DNA of 64,000 nt from Metabacillus mangrovi (lineage in GTDB: Bacteria > Bacillota > Bacilli > Bacillales > Bacillaceae), in NCBI RefSeq assembly GCF_009711125.1, contig NZ_WMIB01000004.1, positions 1 through 64,000 of the forward strand, written 5' to 3'. Position 1 is the stretch's first letter, and the number at the start of each line of letters is the position of its first letter. Position numbers and translations under genes: made by a program. The notes below the pieces were generated by a model, which saw only the letters and a program-made list of their open reading frames with translations, searched no databases and had not been told where the DNA came from. Shown here in pieces: positions 1 to 7,815 of this stretch.

Positions 1-99
1 GACAGATTCAAAGAGGAAAAGGGCTTTGGCACTCGTACACAAGCTATTTTTCATCTATTGCAAGTAGCACTTGAACAGTCGGACAACCGAGATAGCTAA
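1..99 (+). CDS. C-terminal end of a small ribbon-helix-helix-like protein (partial)
   Basis: An open frame runs in from the left edge and ends at a TAA at 97-99, leaving 32 residues. The pattern FKEEKGFGTRTQAIFHLLQ followed by a hydrophobic helix looks like the second half of a CopG/Arc-type ribbon-helix-helix domain, with the Gly-Phe-Gly turn and then the DNA-backbone-anchoring helix. Its start lies outside the window. It ends about 20 bases before an IS200/IS605-type terminal hairpin, so it may be cargo of, or a neighbour inside, that element. The family assignment rests on one short motif and is tentative. Confidence 0.45.
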   Translation, partial: DRFKEEKGFGTRTQAIFHLLQVALEQSDNRDS

Positions 100-118
100 A
101 GCGATCCTTTGTCCGAAG

Positions 119-186
119 GCGATTCATCCCCCACCTACTCATTGGGCTACGCCCTTCTCATTCCTTGAGGTGGGGGTCTTCTCGCC
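119..186 (+). mobile_element. Right end of an IS200/IS605-type element (terminal hairpin)
   Basis: A 9-bp perfect stem CCCCCACCT (128-136) / AGGTGGGGG (168-176) encloses a second stem GGGC-tac-GCCC (144-154). It is flanked by GGCGATTCAT on the left and TCTTCTCGCC on the right. This subterminal hairpin with a CTTCTCGCC-like edge matches right ends of TnpB-bearing IS200/IS605 elements known from Bacillaceae. In such elements the hairpin region also forms the 3' part of the guide (omega/re) RNA. No transposase gene is inside the window, so this is only the right extremity. The probable outer boundary is about 186. Confidence 0.6.
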
Positions 187-318
187 TTTAATGATAAATC
201 TGGATTCATCAGCCAGCCCATATGCAAGGGCTCTCCCTCTGTCGAGCGCTTTTAAATAGAAATAGATTTCTGCAGCCAGCAAAATCCCTGAAAGTAAAAT
301 CGCAATAAACATGAGCAT
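139..318 (-). CDS. Small single-pass membrane protein, 3' end replaced by IS sequence
   Basis: The product is 59 aa: a hydrophobic N-terminal segment (about residues 2-22, FIAILLSGILLAAEIYFYL) and then a charged tail. The start is taken at ATG 316-318, because GGGGAGG lies 6 bases upstream; a longer frame upstream has no ribosome binding site. The last 15 or so codons (KGEKTPTSRNEKGVAQ) lie inside the IS right end, and the native reading appears to stop at about 187. The gene was therefore probably truncated by insertion and now borrows a stop codon from the element. Function is unknown. It is divergent from the repetitive protein at 442. Confidence 0.55.
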   Translation of the reverse strand: MLMFIAILLSGILLAAEIYFYLKALDRGRALAYGLADESRFIIKGEKTPTSRNEKGVAQ

Positions 319-441
319 AGGTCTGCCTCCCCGAAAGTTATTTTCATCCAAATTATACATCATTTTGTAATAGATGGGAATTATCATCCTATTTTCAGTT
401 TTTGAATACAATGCATTATTCATTCAAATGAGGGATCCAGG

Positions 442-1023
442 ATGAGAAGCTATGAAAGGAATCTTGAACTGGCTGGAGCATTCATTCAGCTGGGTGGAAC
501 GGCCATTGCGGCTGCAGGTGAAACCATTACTGCCGCCGGCGAGTCTGAGGGTACAGCTGGTCAGGGACTGATCGGGGCGGGCAATGGGACGGAAGCGGCC
601 GGAAATGCTTTACAGGCCATTGCACTTTCTGAAAACGGGACGAGAGTTTTTTCTGCACTTGGTTCCTGGCTACAGGCTGCCGGAAATTCAACGAACGCAT
701 TCGCAAGTTTTGTGCTATTAAAAGGGTCCAGAGAAGCTGGGCTGCGGCTGGATATACTCGGTGATTCCATCCAGGCCGTGGGCGCCGCTATCGAAGCAGC
801 CGCTGTCGACCCCTCCCTTTTCTATGCTGATGAAATCATTACCGGGGAGTATTTAGTTTCTTTCGGAGCAGGTGTGGAAGCGATCGGTTCATGGTACCTT
901 CTTCAGGGAAAGGAACAGGCAGGCAATTCCATCAATGCATTCGGAAGTTATCTTCAATTCACAGGAGTGGCACTGATCTCAGGCGCGCTTACAAAGGATT
1001 ATATCCGCGAAGATGTGCCCTAA
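442..1023 (+). CDS. Glycine/alanine-rich repetitive protein (DUF6944-like)
   Basis: This 193-aa protein is dominated by imperfect short repeats of the form aGxxlqaxGn with Ala, Gly, Ile and Leu, for example LGSWLQAAGNSTNAF and IGSWYLLQGKEQAGNSINAFGSYLQ. It has no signal peptide and no Cys. The composition suggests stacked amphipathic helices or a membrane-associated sheet of helices. It resembles the DUF6944 family of repetitive Bacillus proteins, whose role is not known to me. The ATG at 442 follows GAGGGATCCAGG. It is a single-gene unit: a divergent gene lies on the left and a bidirectional terminator immediately on the right. Confidence 0.65.
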   Translation: MRSYERNLELAGAFIQLGGTAIAAAGETITAAGESEGTAGQGLIGAGNGTEAAGNALQAIALSENGTRVFSALGSWLQAAGNSTNAFASFVLLKGSREAGLRLDILGDSIQAVGAAIEAAAVDPSLFYADEIITGEYLVSFGAGVEAIGSWYLLQGKEQAGNSINAFGSYLQFTGVALISGALTKDYIREDVP

Positions 1024-1030
1024 CGGTGCA

Positions 1031-1065
1031 AAAAAAGCTCCCAGATTAGCACTGGGAGCTTTTTA
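1031..1065. terminator. Bidirectional terminator between convergent genes
   Basis: AAAAAGCTCCCAG / CTGGGAGCTTTTT form a perfect stem around the loop ATTAGCA. T-runs on both strands serve both the gene ending at 1023 and the one ending at 1066. Confidence 0.9.
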
Positions 1066-1845
1066 TTATATGGTAACTTCAACTTTAGCTGATTTTTTCA
1101 GTTCTTCAACCTTTTTGCCAAGCTGCTCATTTTGTTTCTGCTGGGTAAGCTGCTGCTTGATTTGAGGCTTAACTTCTTCAAGCTTTGGAGGTTTTTGCCC
1201 TCCTTGGCCTCCCTGCTGTGCAAATTGAGTGTAATACTCTTCGATTTCTTTATCGGTTACTTCCGGTGCAGGAATCTCTTTTTCCACGTACTGATTCAGC
1301 TTCACGCTTTCTGCGATTTGCTCATTGAGCTGGTTTTCATTCATGCCCTGCATCTTCAGCGCTTCCTGGAATTTCTTATCGTCGTTGTTGTATTGCTTTT
1401 TGATTTCTGCTATTTGTTTGTTTACTTCTTCATCAGATGCTTTATAGCCGCTTTTTTCTGCTTCCTGAAGCAGAAGGTTCTGTCCTACAAGCGTTTCCAC
1501 TGTCTGGTCTTTAACCTGTTTTTGTGCTTCTTTCGCTGTTGGATCCTGTCCCATCTGCTGCATCTGCATCTGAGTAGAAGACAAAATACTGTTGTATTCG
1601 CTTCCGGTTATCTTTTGGCCATTTACAGTGGCGACCGTTTTTTCATCATCAATTTTCTGTGCTTCCATTTTTTTCTGCATCTCTTCCATTTGCTTCTGCT
1701 GTTCTTTTTGATCAGGCTGCTGCTGTGCCTGAGCGTTTTCTTCTGCCTGTTTAGGTTCTTCCTTTGCCTTTTCTTCCTGTGCACCGCACGCTGCGAGCAC
1801 AAGACTCATTAATCCTATGGTGAGAGGATACATTATTTTTTTCAT
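1066..1845 (-). CDS. Lipoprotein with SurA-N-type chaperone domain
   Basis: The protein has 259 aa. A lipoprotein signal peptide ends in LAACG (Cys20), followed by a Lys/Glu/Gln-rich linker of about 45 residues and a SurA/PrsA-type N-terminal chaperone domain (about 68-235: VATVNGQKITGSEYN, then helices with VETLVGQNLLLQEAEKSGYKAS). It lacks the parvulin rotamase domain that PrsA carries, so it is more likely a holdase for secreted proteins on the outer face of the membrane than a peptidyl-prolyl isomerase. The last helices are again rich in Lys, Glu and Gln. AGGAGGAGAAAAG precedes the ATG. It is a single gene that ends on the shared terminator. Confidence 0.8.
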   Translation of the reverse strand: MKKIMYPLTIGLMSLVLAACGAQEEKAKEEPKQAEENAQAQQQPDQKEQQKQMEEMQKKMEAQKIDDEKTVATVNGQKITGSEYNSILSSTQMQMQQMGQDPTAKEAQKQVKDQTVETLVGQNLLLQEAEKSGYKASDEEVNKQIAEIKKQYNNDDKKFQEALKMQGMNENQLNEQIAESVKLNQYVEKEIPAPEVTDKEIEEYYTQFAQQGGQGGQKPPKLEEVKPQIKQQLTQQKQNEQLGKKVEELKKSAKVEVTI

Positions 1846-2147
1846 CTTTTCTCCTCCTGCTGCTAAGAATTTATTAACAAGCTACAGTTGGCATTGTATC
1901 GGAAGAGCCATTAAAAAGAAACCTTATCCGGGGAATTGTTATCTCATTGAAACGTTCTGTAAAAGCTGTAATTAAACAGAACAGTCGATAAACCCCCCTC
2001 GGGCTGCCCGATCCAGCTGCAATGGAGAATGGACTGCTGGGAACAGGAGCGGCTGCGTGTTCCAAAAAACGGCTCCATCCACTTTTAATTTTGGTTTCAT
2101 AACAATAATAAAAGCTGCCGGCCATGGCAGCTTTTACATACAGAGAG
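1846..2147. other. Non-coding stretch between two minus-strand transcription units
   Basis: About 300 bases without a supported gene. It holds the terminator of the upstream pair (2109-2136) and presumably the promoter of the lipoprotein gene. A 95-codon open frame crosses it but contains that terminator and lacks a ribosome binding site. Confidence 0.6.
2109..2136 (-). terminator. Intrinsic terminator of the two-gene unit ending at 2148
   Basis: TAAAAGCTGCC / GGCAGCTTTTA stem with a 6-base loop. On the minus strand it is followed by TTATTATTG. It lies 12 bases past the stop at 2148. Confidence 0.85.
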
Positions 2148-2390
2148 CTATTTACCGTCACCCTCTGCTTTATTCAGCAATTGTTTAACCAGGATTAATT
2201 TCTTTCTGTACAAAATCATTTTTTCATCCATTTGTTCTTTCAATTTTTCAATTGATTCACTGGAGGTGGCGTGGCTGTCCGGATAATCTGAATCGAACAT
2301 GGCATTAACTGCCCGGATCGCTTCTGTTGCTGATTGTTCAGCCTGCTCAATCTCCTGCAGGAGCCTTCTGATCTCTTTTTTTTCATTCAT
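2148..2390 (-). CDS. Small charged helical protein of unknown function
   Basis: This 80-aa product is rich in Glu, Lys, Gln and Leu and predicted to be mostly helical with coiled-coil character: MNEKKEIRRLLQEIEQAEQ at the N-terminus and KLILVKQLLNKAEG at the C-terminus. It has no Cys, signal peptide or membrane segment. Its start overlaps the stop of the upstream gene by ATGA, so the two are translationally coupled and probably act together. A terminator follows directly. I do not recognise the family; a phage- or sporulation-type small structural protein is possible but not supported. Confidence 0.6.
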   Translation of the reverse strand: MNEKKEIRRLLQEIEQAEQSATEAIRAVNAMFDSDYPDSHATSSESIEKLKEQMDEKMILYRKKLILVKQLLNKAEGDGK

Positions 2391-2647
2391 TGAAGCCGCT
2401 CCAGCGACCTCAAGGTATCCTTTAGTTCGTCTTTCAGCTCCATACTGAGCTGCATTAGCTCTTTTTCAGTCTGCGCCAGGTCCGTGACTGCCTCTTTCAT
2501 ATAAGGTAATGATTGATGACAGGTTTTTAATGTAGAAGAAGTACGAGGAAACAATCCAATAAATTCTTCTATTTTAGTAGATTTGTATAACAGCACAGCA
2601 GCTTCCGAAGCCGGCGGGTCAATCGGGTTTTTTAATTTGCTCAGCAT
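2387..2647 (-). CDS. Small helical protein, partner of the 80-aa protein
   Basis: An 86-aa product starting MLSKLKNPIDPPASEAAV. I chose this start because GAGGAGTAGAACA lies just upstream, whereas the 12 extra codons further upstream have no site. The N-terminal third contains a Pro-rich segment and LLYKSTKIEEFIGLFP. The C-terminal half is a long helix (AQTEKELMQLSMELKDELKDTLRSLERL) with heptad-like Leu spacing. The family is unknown. It forms an operon with the downstream 80-aa protein (ATGA overlap); both appear cytoplasmic and may form a hetero-coiled-coil. Confidence 0.6.
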   Translation of the reverse strand: MLSKLKNPIDPPASEAAVLLYKSTKIEEFIGLFPRTSSTLKTCHQSLPYMKEAVTDLAQTEKELMQLSMELKDELKDTLRSLERLQ

Positions 2648-2903
2648 TGTTCTACTCCTCCTCTGATGCACGGATATTCTCACTCTGTGCCTTAACTGAT
2701 TACTTACTAATACCTCTATTTACAATAGGCCAAACGGACTTTTTTGAACCCCAGAAAAATAATTGGACAATAGCAGGCAGATGTTTCGGTTCGATGAGGC
2801 AGTGCCAGCTTGTTAGTTTCCCTAAAATCATTTTTCAGAAAACTGCCTTGATGCCAGTTCGCAATTGGAATTTCCGAGGTGCTGTTCAAAGCAGCAGGAG
2901 CAG

Positions 2904-2934
2904 AAAAAAGACCCGCACAAATGGCGGGCCTTTC
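2904..2934 (-). terminator. Terminator of the secreted nuclease gene
   Basis: On the minus strand GGCCCGCCATTTGTGCGGGTC is followed by TTTTTT, just past the stop at 2943. The rest of 2648-2903 shows no gene or other feature that I can support. Confidence 0.85.
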
Positions 2935-2942
2935 CATGCTGT

Positions 2943-5900
2943 TTAGTTTTTTGCACAAAGATCTGACGGCAACCCGATTTCATCCAGGATCCTGCAGATC
3001 CTGTTTTTCGAGCTGAAATCAGTTTGAATGAGAAGGGGATCATGATCACTTGCTCTTCCATGCTCCTCCATAAAGGCTGAGTTGATATGGACGATATCCG
3101 CTTTTGTTGTGGCTGCAAGGTGTTTCGATACGAGAATATGATCCAGCACCTGAGAGTTTCCTTGATAAATGTAGGAGTACCTTTCCTTTGAAGGAATCTT
3201 GTCGACCATGTTTTTCAGCTCGTTTCCTTTAAGGATATCAAAGGTTTTAGAGAACTCGAAGTCATTGAAGTCTCCGAGAACAAATACGCTGGCATTCTTG
3301 TCTTTTTTATGAATGTCTTTTACAAAACTGTTCACGATTTCTGCGATCTTGTGGCGCTGCTCTTCACTTTTGAGGACAGGCGGCTGATTTTTCCCGAATA
3401 AAGGCTGGTCTCCGCCCTTTGAATTAAAGTGATTGGCAACGACAATAACATTTTCGCCCTGAAATTTGAATTGGGCAGCAAGCGGTTTTCTGCTGGACTC
3501 GAACGCAGGGTTTTCAGGATCAATCCTGCCCGGGTTAGCAGTCAGCTTTCCTTTTTCATAGCCCACAGCTTCGGTTGCAGTTCCTTTTGTTCCAGGAGCA
3601 AGTTTTACTCTGTCTTTATTGTACAGAAAGCCTACCCGGATATTTCCGCCTGGCTGGCCGCCGTCTTTTTTATCTTCAGGCGCAATATCGGTATAGGAAT
3701 ATTCGGGACCGCCCTGAGCTTTAATTTCGGCTATGAGTTTTTTATAGCTCTCGTCCGCTGCCGTTGTTCCGGTATCTGCCGGACCGTCATTATCCTGCAT
3801 CTCCGTCAGACCGATAATATCAGGCTGTTTAAGGTTCTGAACGATTGCCTTCGCGAGGTTTCCGGTTTTTTCTTCACTGTCTTTTGCTGAAAAGTTTTCT
3901 ACATTGTAAGATGCAATGGTCAGTTCATCTTTTTTGGCTTTAATTGATGTAACTTCCCTCTCTGTCGCACCAGGCACAAATTCAGGAAGCTCGTTTTTGC
4001 TGCTCAGCATTTTGTAATTGCCGAACCCATAGCTCATCACACCGTTAATGGTGCCTTTAAAAGAGTCTCCTGCTTTTGCAATGAAGGATTCATCGTTTAT
4101 GTCGATGTGCAGCCGCTCAGGATTAAAATCGTTTTCCATCGCTCTTACTCCGCCGCTCACTGTATTCGTATCGAAGGAACCAGGAATGACGACCAGCTCA
4201 CCGTAGTTTTGAGGAGCAACAATTTTCGGATTTTCCACTGCTACTCTCATTCCTTCAAGACTTTCATAAAAATCGATTCCGTCTTCCATTGGATCAAATA
4301 AAGAGAATTGATCATTATCAATGATGGTATTCGGAGGAATCCGGTCTTTTCCAATAACGATTGCATCCGGAAGCGGGCTCTGTCCTGCTTCTTTCGCGAT
4401 AGAGGAGGCATTGATCTCTGTTACAGGCAAATCGGTGCTCAGCTTATCACTGTACCCTTCGAGCACCCATTCTTTAACCTGGCCGCTGACCTTTACTTTA
4501 TCTCCCGGCTTCAAACCATGGCCTTTCTTATAAACAAGAATTCCTTCTGCCGTCTTTTCATTTTGATCAGGCTTCGGATCCTGCATGTAAAAATTACTGC
4601 TGTCCGGAGCATAGGTTACAATTCCTTCGACGTCTCCAACATTCTTGCCTTCATAAGGAGAAGTATGGGTTTCTCCCTGTATGTCATGAATTCTTACTGC
4701 TTCTTTCTGGATGGTATATTCAAATACTGAGATGGCACTGTCTTTCATTCCATCTTTTACGGCTGCCGCTTTTATAACCGTATCCTTTTCAATCTTTACC
4801 GGCTCAGTGTATTTATTGCTGTTTTTTGATGGGTCGCTTCCATCGGTTGTGTAATAGATCTCAGCTCCTGCAGTGTCTGAAGACAGCTTCACTTCTGTCC
4901 CTGCCTTAACCAAGCCGGAATCTGGATCGGCTGTTACCGTTTTGACCGCCTGTGAATCTTCGGTGATATCGGAAACATTACGCGGTACGAGCTTGTATTC
5001 GTTAAAATTGTAATCAATAACTCCAGTAATGGAGTCATACTGTTTCCCGCTCTCAAGCCATGCACTGTCCTGAGGCTTTACTGTTAACGGCCCTTCAGAG
5101 TCTTGTGCAGTGAAATTGCCGTTATTGTCCTTCGAGCCTACCGTAACATTCCTTACTGTAACCAGTTCTCCCTCTGTCTCTTCATTCAGGCCTTTCGATG
5201 TAACCGTCTGTGCAGCCGGAACTCCTGCATTCTCCTGAACTGCTTCCACATCAGAAGCTAACGTATCAAGCTGAGCCATTCCAAAATAGTCGTTCATTGT
5301 TCCTGCTGCTTTTACTTTATCGCCTGTTTTAACTTTTGCATCCAAACCTGTTCCTCTAACGACGATCCCGCCGGTTGAATCTTGAAGGAAGACATTATTT
5401 TTCCCTCCCGCTGAAAAAACGGCGGTTACGATTCCGGATACAGCTGTACTTGTTCCTTTAGGAAGCACTCGTGCTTCTGCAATCGTTCTGATGTCAGCTG
5501 AAGGCGGCTCAGAGCTGCCTTCAGAAAACACCATGCTGCTCGTATTTTTGACACCCGGCATCCCGTTGTATGCAAGCAGCTGCCCGGTCAGTTTTACTTT
5601 CTTGCCAATGTTGCCCGGATTGCTCTGAAGACCGAATTCGGCACGGAGGTTTGATGGAAGCTGGACAGAAATCATTTTGCTTACATCTTTCTCTGTGCTG
5701 CTGTCTGCCAGCGCGACATTGAAATCGTTGCCAAAAGGCTGTTCAAACTTTACCGATCTGGCACCTGTCGTATGAGCTACAATAAATCCTTCAACATCAG
5801 CTGTCTGTCCATTATTGCCGGCAATTGCTTCAGCAACTGTTAAGGCATCTGCCGCCTTGGAAATGTTCATATCAGCCGGAACAGCGAGACTGAATACGAG

Positions 5901-5951
5901 CGCAAAAATAATCGAAAATTGGATAAACCATTTGCCGCTTTTCTTAGCCAT
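2943..5951 (-). CDS. Secreted multidomain nuclease (endonuclease/exonuclease/phosphatase fold)
   Basis: The protein has 1002 aa. A Sec signal peptide (about 1-34) is followed by a DUF6359-type domain (about 38-145), OB-fold/nuclease-associated beta domains (about 155-330), a chitobiase/hexosaminidase C-terminal-type Ig domain (about 340-415; AGAEIYYTTDGSDPSKNS), another beta region, and a C-terminal metal-dependent EEP phosphohydrolase (about 675-985). The EEP domain shows its full signature: IASYNVENFS, GLTEMQD, VVANHFNSKGG, LGDFND and SDHDPLL. It should cleave extracellular nucleic acid or phosphodiesters. The architecture is like YhcR-type and ExeM-type nucleases, but no sortase motif or membrane tail is present, so it is probably released. 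AGGGAGGATC precedes the ATG. It has its own terminator. Confidence 0.85.
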   Translation of the reverse strand: MAKKSGKWFIQFSIIFALVFSLAVPADMNISKAADALTVAEAIAGNNGQTADVEGFIVAHTTGARSVKFEQPFGNDFNVALADSSTEKDVSKMISVQLPSNLRAEFGLQSNPGNIGKKVKLTGQLLAYNGMPGVKNTSSMVFSEGSSEPPSADIRTIAEARVLPKGTSTAVSGIVTAVFSAGGKNNVFLQDSTGGIVVRGTGLDAKVKTGDKVKAAGTMNDYFGMAQLDTLASDVEAVQENAGVPAAQTVTSKGLNEETEGELVTVRNVTVGSKDNNGNFTAQDSEGPLTVKPQDSAWLESGKQYDSITGVIDYNFNEYKLVPRNVSDITEDSQAVKTVTADPDSGLVKAGTEVKLSSDTAGAEIYYTTDGSDPSKNSNKYTEPVKIEKDTVIKAAAVKDGMKDSAISVFEYTIQKEAVRIHDIQGETHTSPYEGKNVGDVEGIVTYAPDSSNFYMQDPKPDQNEKTAEGILVYKKGHGLKPGDKVKVSGQVKEWVLEGYSDKLSTDLPVTEINASSIAKEAGQSPLPDAIVIGKDRIPPNTIIDNDQFSLFDPMEDGIDFYESLEGMRVAVENPKIVAPQNYGELVVIPGSFDTNTVSGGVRAMENDFNPERLHIDINDESFIAKAGDSFKGTINGVMSYGFGNYKMLSSKNELPEFVPGATEREVTSIKAKKDELTIASYNVENFSAKDSEEKTGNLAKAIVQNLKQPDIIGLTEMQDNDGPADTGTTAADESYKKLIAEIKAQGGPEYSYTDIAPEDKKDGGQPGGNIRVGFLYNKDRVKLAPGTKGTATEAVGYEKGKLTANPGRIDPENPAFESSRKPLAAQFKFQGENVIVVANHFNSKGGDQPLFGKNQPPVLKSEEQRHKIAEIVNSFVKDIHKKDKNASVFVLGDFNDFEFSKTFDILKGNELKNMVDKIPSKERYSYIYQGNSQVLDHILVSKHLAATTKADIVHINSAFMEEHGRASDHDPLLIQTDFSSKNRICRILDEIGLPSDLCAKN

Positions 5952-6019
5952 TTTTGATCCTCCCTTGGTAAAATTCTCTTAAAATATAAACGAAAAATCC
6001 CGGGATATCCATGTACCTT

Positions 6020-6057
6020 TTGTAAAGCTTAAAAATCACTATGTAAATATTGTAACA
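6020..6057 (-). promoter_or_regulatory. Possible PhoP-box-like repeats upstream of the nuclease gene
   Basis: On the minus strand the run contains GTTACA, TTTACA, TTTTTA and TTTACA at roughly 9-12-base spacing, resembling the TT(A/T)ACA direct repeats bound by PhoP. A phosphate-starvation role would fit a secreted nuclease. The spacing is irregular and the nearest good -10 (TATATT) is about 30 bases away, so this is a weak call. Confidence 0.25.
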
Positions 6058-6239
6058 ATCATCTAAATTTTCCTATTCGTTATAACAGACAGATAAATCT
6101 ATGTGACCGGTAATAAAATACTATACATAATTTGATGCATTTGATTAACGGCACGTATACAAGACTCTGCAAACTGGATGATAAAAACTCCCGCATCGTA
6201 AGACATGAGCCTTAAGAACGATTCGTGCCGGATAAAAAT

Positions 6240-7652
6240 TTACAAAGAATTGATCGAATATTGACTGCATTTATCATAAAAACTGCTTTTCCCCATTCCC
6301 AGCAGCTTTGCTGCTTTCATTTTATTTCCTCCTGCTGCTTTCAGCGCGTTTTTAATCGCCTGGACTTCAGCGTTCCTCACAGCCTCTTTAAGAGGAAGAA
6401 TTTTACCTTCCACAGGAAGTTCATTATATTGAACTTCCCGGAACGTGACGGGGGACTTTCCGCTCCATAAATAAAGAGGCAGATGTTCAGGGTAAATAGT
6501 AGAGCCGTCTGTTACATTAACCGCTCTTTCGACTACGTTTTCAAGCTCCCGGATGTTTCCGGGCCAATGGTAGGTTTGAAGGATGCCGAGTACTTCTTCA
6601 GATATCCGCAGGCCATACCGGTTCAGTTTTCCTTCCATCTTTTTCAGCAGAATACGGGAAAGCGGGCCGATATCATCCGCTCTTTGTCTTAAAGAGGGAA
6701 TTTCAATCTTGATAACATTCAGCCGGTAATACAAATCTTGTCTGAAAGTCCCCTCTGCAACCATCTTTTCAAGATTTTGATGGGTGGCGGACAGCACCCT
6801 GACATCAATCTGCACCGGACCTTTGCCTCCGACACGCTCAATCTCCCTTTCCTGAAGGACTCTCAGCAGTTTGCTTTGAAGCTGGAGCGGCAGGTCCCCG
6901 ATTTCATCCAGGAAAATGGTTCCGCCATTTGCTGCTTCAAACTTTCCCATCTTTCCTCCCTTTCTTGCCCCGGTGAAAGACCCCTCCTCATACCCGAAGA
7001 CTTCAGATTCGAAAAGCGTTTCAGGGATGGATGCGCAATTGAGCCTGATAAAAGGAAAATTCCTTCTGCTGCTGAGCTGGTGGATCGCATGAGCGAACAA
7101 TTCTTTTCCTGTACCGGATTCGCCCAGCAGCAGGACAGCTGAATGGCTGTCAGACACCCGCTTCGCCAGCTCTTTGGCTTCCTTGAATTTTTCGCTCTCA
7201 CCGGCAAGGTCTCCAAAATCATATTTGCTCAGAAATTCTTTCTCGTATTTTTTCTTATAGTAGTTCAGCTCATCCATAAGAGGCTGGAGCTTACGGGAAT
7301 AATCCAGCCATTCACGGGGATTCCGGAACATGACCGTTCCGACTGCACCGACCAGTTCCCCCTTCACATAGAGCGGATAGCGGTTTGCGATCATTTCGCT
7401 GCCGTTTATCGGATGAATGGACGCAACTTCTGCTTTCCCGCTCTTTGCAACAATTTGCATCCTTGAATTTTCAATCACGTCCTGAACCGGCTTCCCTATC
7501 GCCTCTTCAGCCTCCACATCCAAAAATTTGCAGTACGCATGGTTCAAATATAAGATGATCCCGTTGCGGTCAACCACTACCGTACATTCCGCTGCAAGAT
7601 TGATTACCTCCTCCAGCCAATCCTGCGGGATAAGCTCCAGTAAACCTTTCAT
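6240..7652 (-). CDS. PAS-containing sigma-54-dependent transcriptional activator
   Basis: A bacterial enhancer-binding protein of 470 aa. The N-terminal PAS domain (about 15-115) includes VVVDRNGIILYLNHAYCKFL. The AAA+ domain (about 155-390) has Walker A GESGTGKE, the sigma-54-contact loop as GSFTGA (GAFTGA in most relatives), Walker B GGTIFLDEIGD and the arginine-finger region. A Fis-type HTH follows (about 425-470: GGNKMKAAKLLGMGKSSFY). The ATG at 7650-7652 is used because GAGGAGAGG is 6 bases upstream; the frame also opens at a TTG two codons earlier. It lies downstream of the ketone-body operon, whose promoter is a sigma-54 type, so it is the obvious candidate activator. The PAS domain may sense a catabolic intermediate. 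Confidence 0.9.
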   Translation of the reverse strand: MKGLLELIPQDWLEEVINLAAECTVVVDRNGIILYLNHAYCKFLDVEAEEAIGKPVQDVIENSRMQIVAKSGKAEVASIHPINGSEMIANRYPLYVKGELVGAVGTVMFRNPREWLDYSRKLQPLMDELNYYKKKYEKEFLSKYDFGDLAGESEKFKEAKELAKRVSDSHSAVLLLGESGTGKELFAHAIHQLSSRRNFPFIRLNCASIPETLFESEVFGYEEGSFTGARKGGKMGKFEAANGGTIFLDEIGDLPLQLQSKLLRVLQEREIERVGGKGPVQIDVRVLSATHQNLEKMVAEGTFRQDLYYRLNVIKIEIPSLRQRADDIGPLSRILLKKMEGKLNRYGLRISEEVLGILQTYHWPGNIRELENVVERAVNVTDGSTIYPEHLPLYLWSGKSPVTFREVQYNELPVEGKILPLKEAVRNAEVQAIKNALKAAGGNKMKAAKLLGMGKSSFYDKCSQYSINSL

Positions 7653-7780
7653 GTCCAACCTCTCCTCTGTGACAGCGCTATCATAAATTCTAATCTATCA
7701 TATGTGTCGATCAAAGAGAAGCTGCACCTGCATTCTGAGGGCTTTCCACAAGAAGCCTTGCACCTTATGACTCTATTGAA

Positions 7781-7806
7781 AAAAGAAAGCCCTCTGGCTT
7801 TCTTTT
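7781..7806. terminator. Terminator of the ketone-body operon
   Basis: AAAAGAAAGCC / GGCTTTCTTTT around CTCT, symmetric with T-runs on both strands. It separates the catabolic operon from the activator gene, so the activator probably has its own promoter in 7653-7780. Confidence 0.85.
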
Positions 7807-7815
7807 CAAGTGGCT

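Noticed and set aside
1874-2161. A 95-codon minus-strand frame
   Set aside because: It overlaps the 80-aa gene, contains that gene's terminator hairpin and has no ribosome binding site.
2647-2958. Overlapping frames on both strands between the small-protein pair and the nuclease
   Set aside because: No ribosome binding sites, odd composition, and the nuclease terminator lies inside them.
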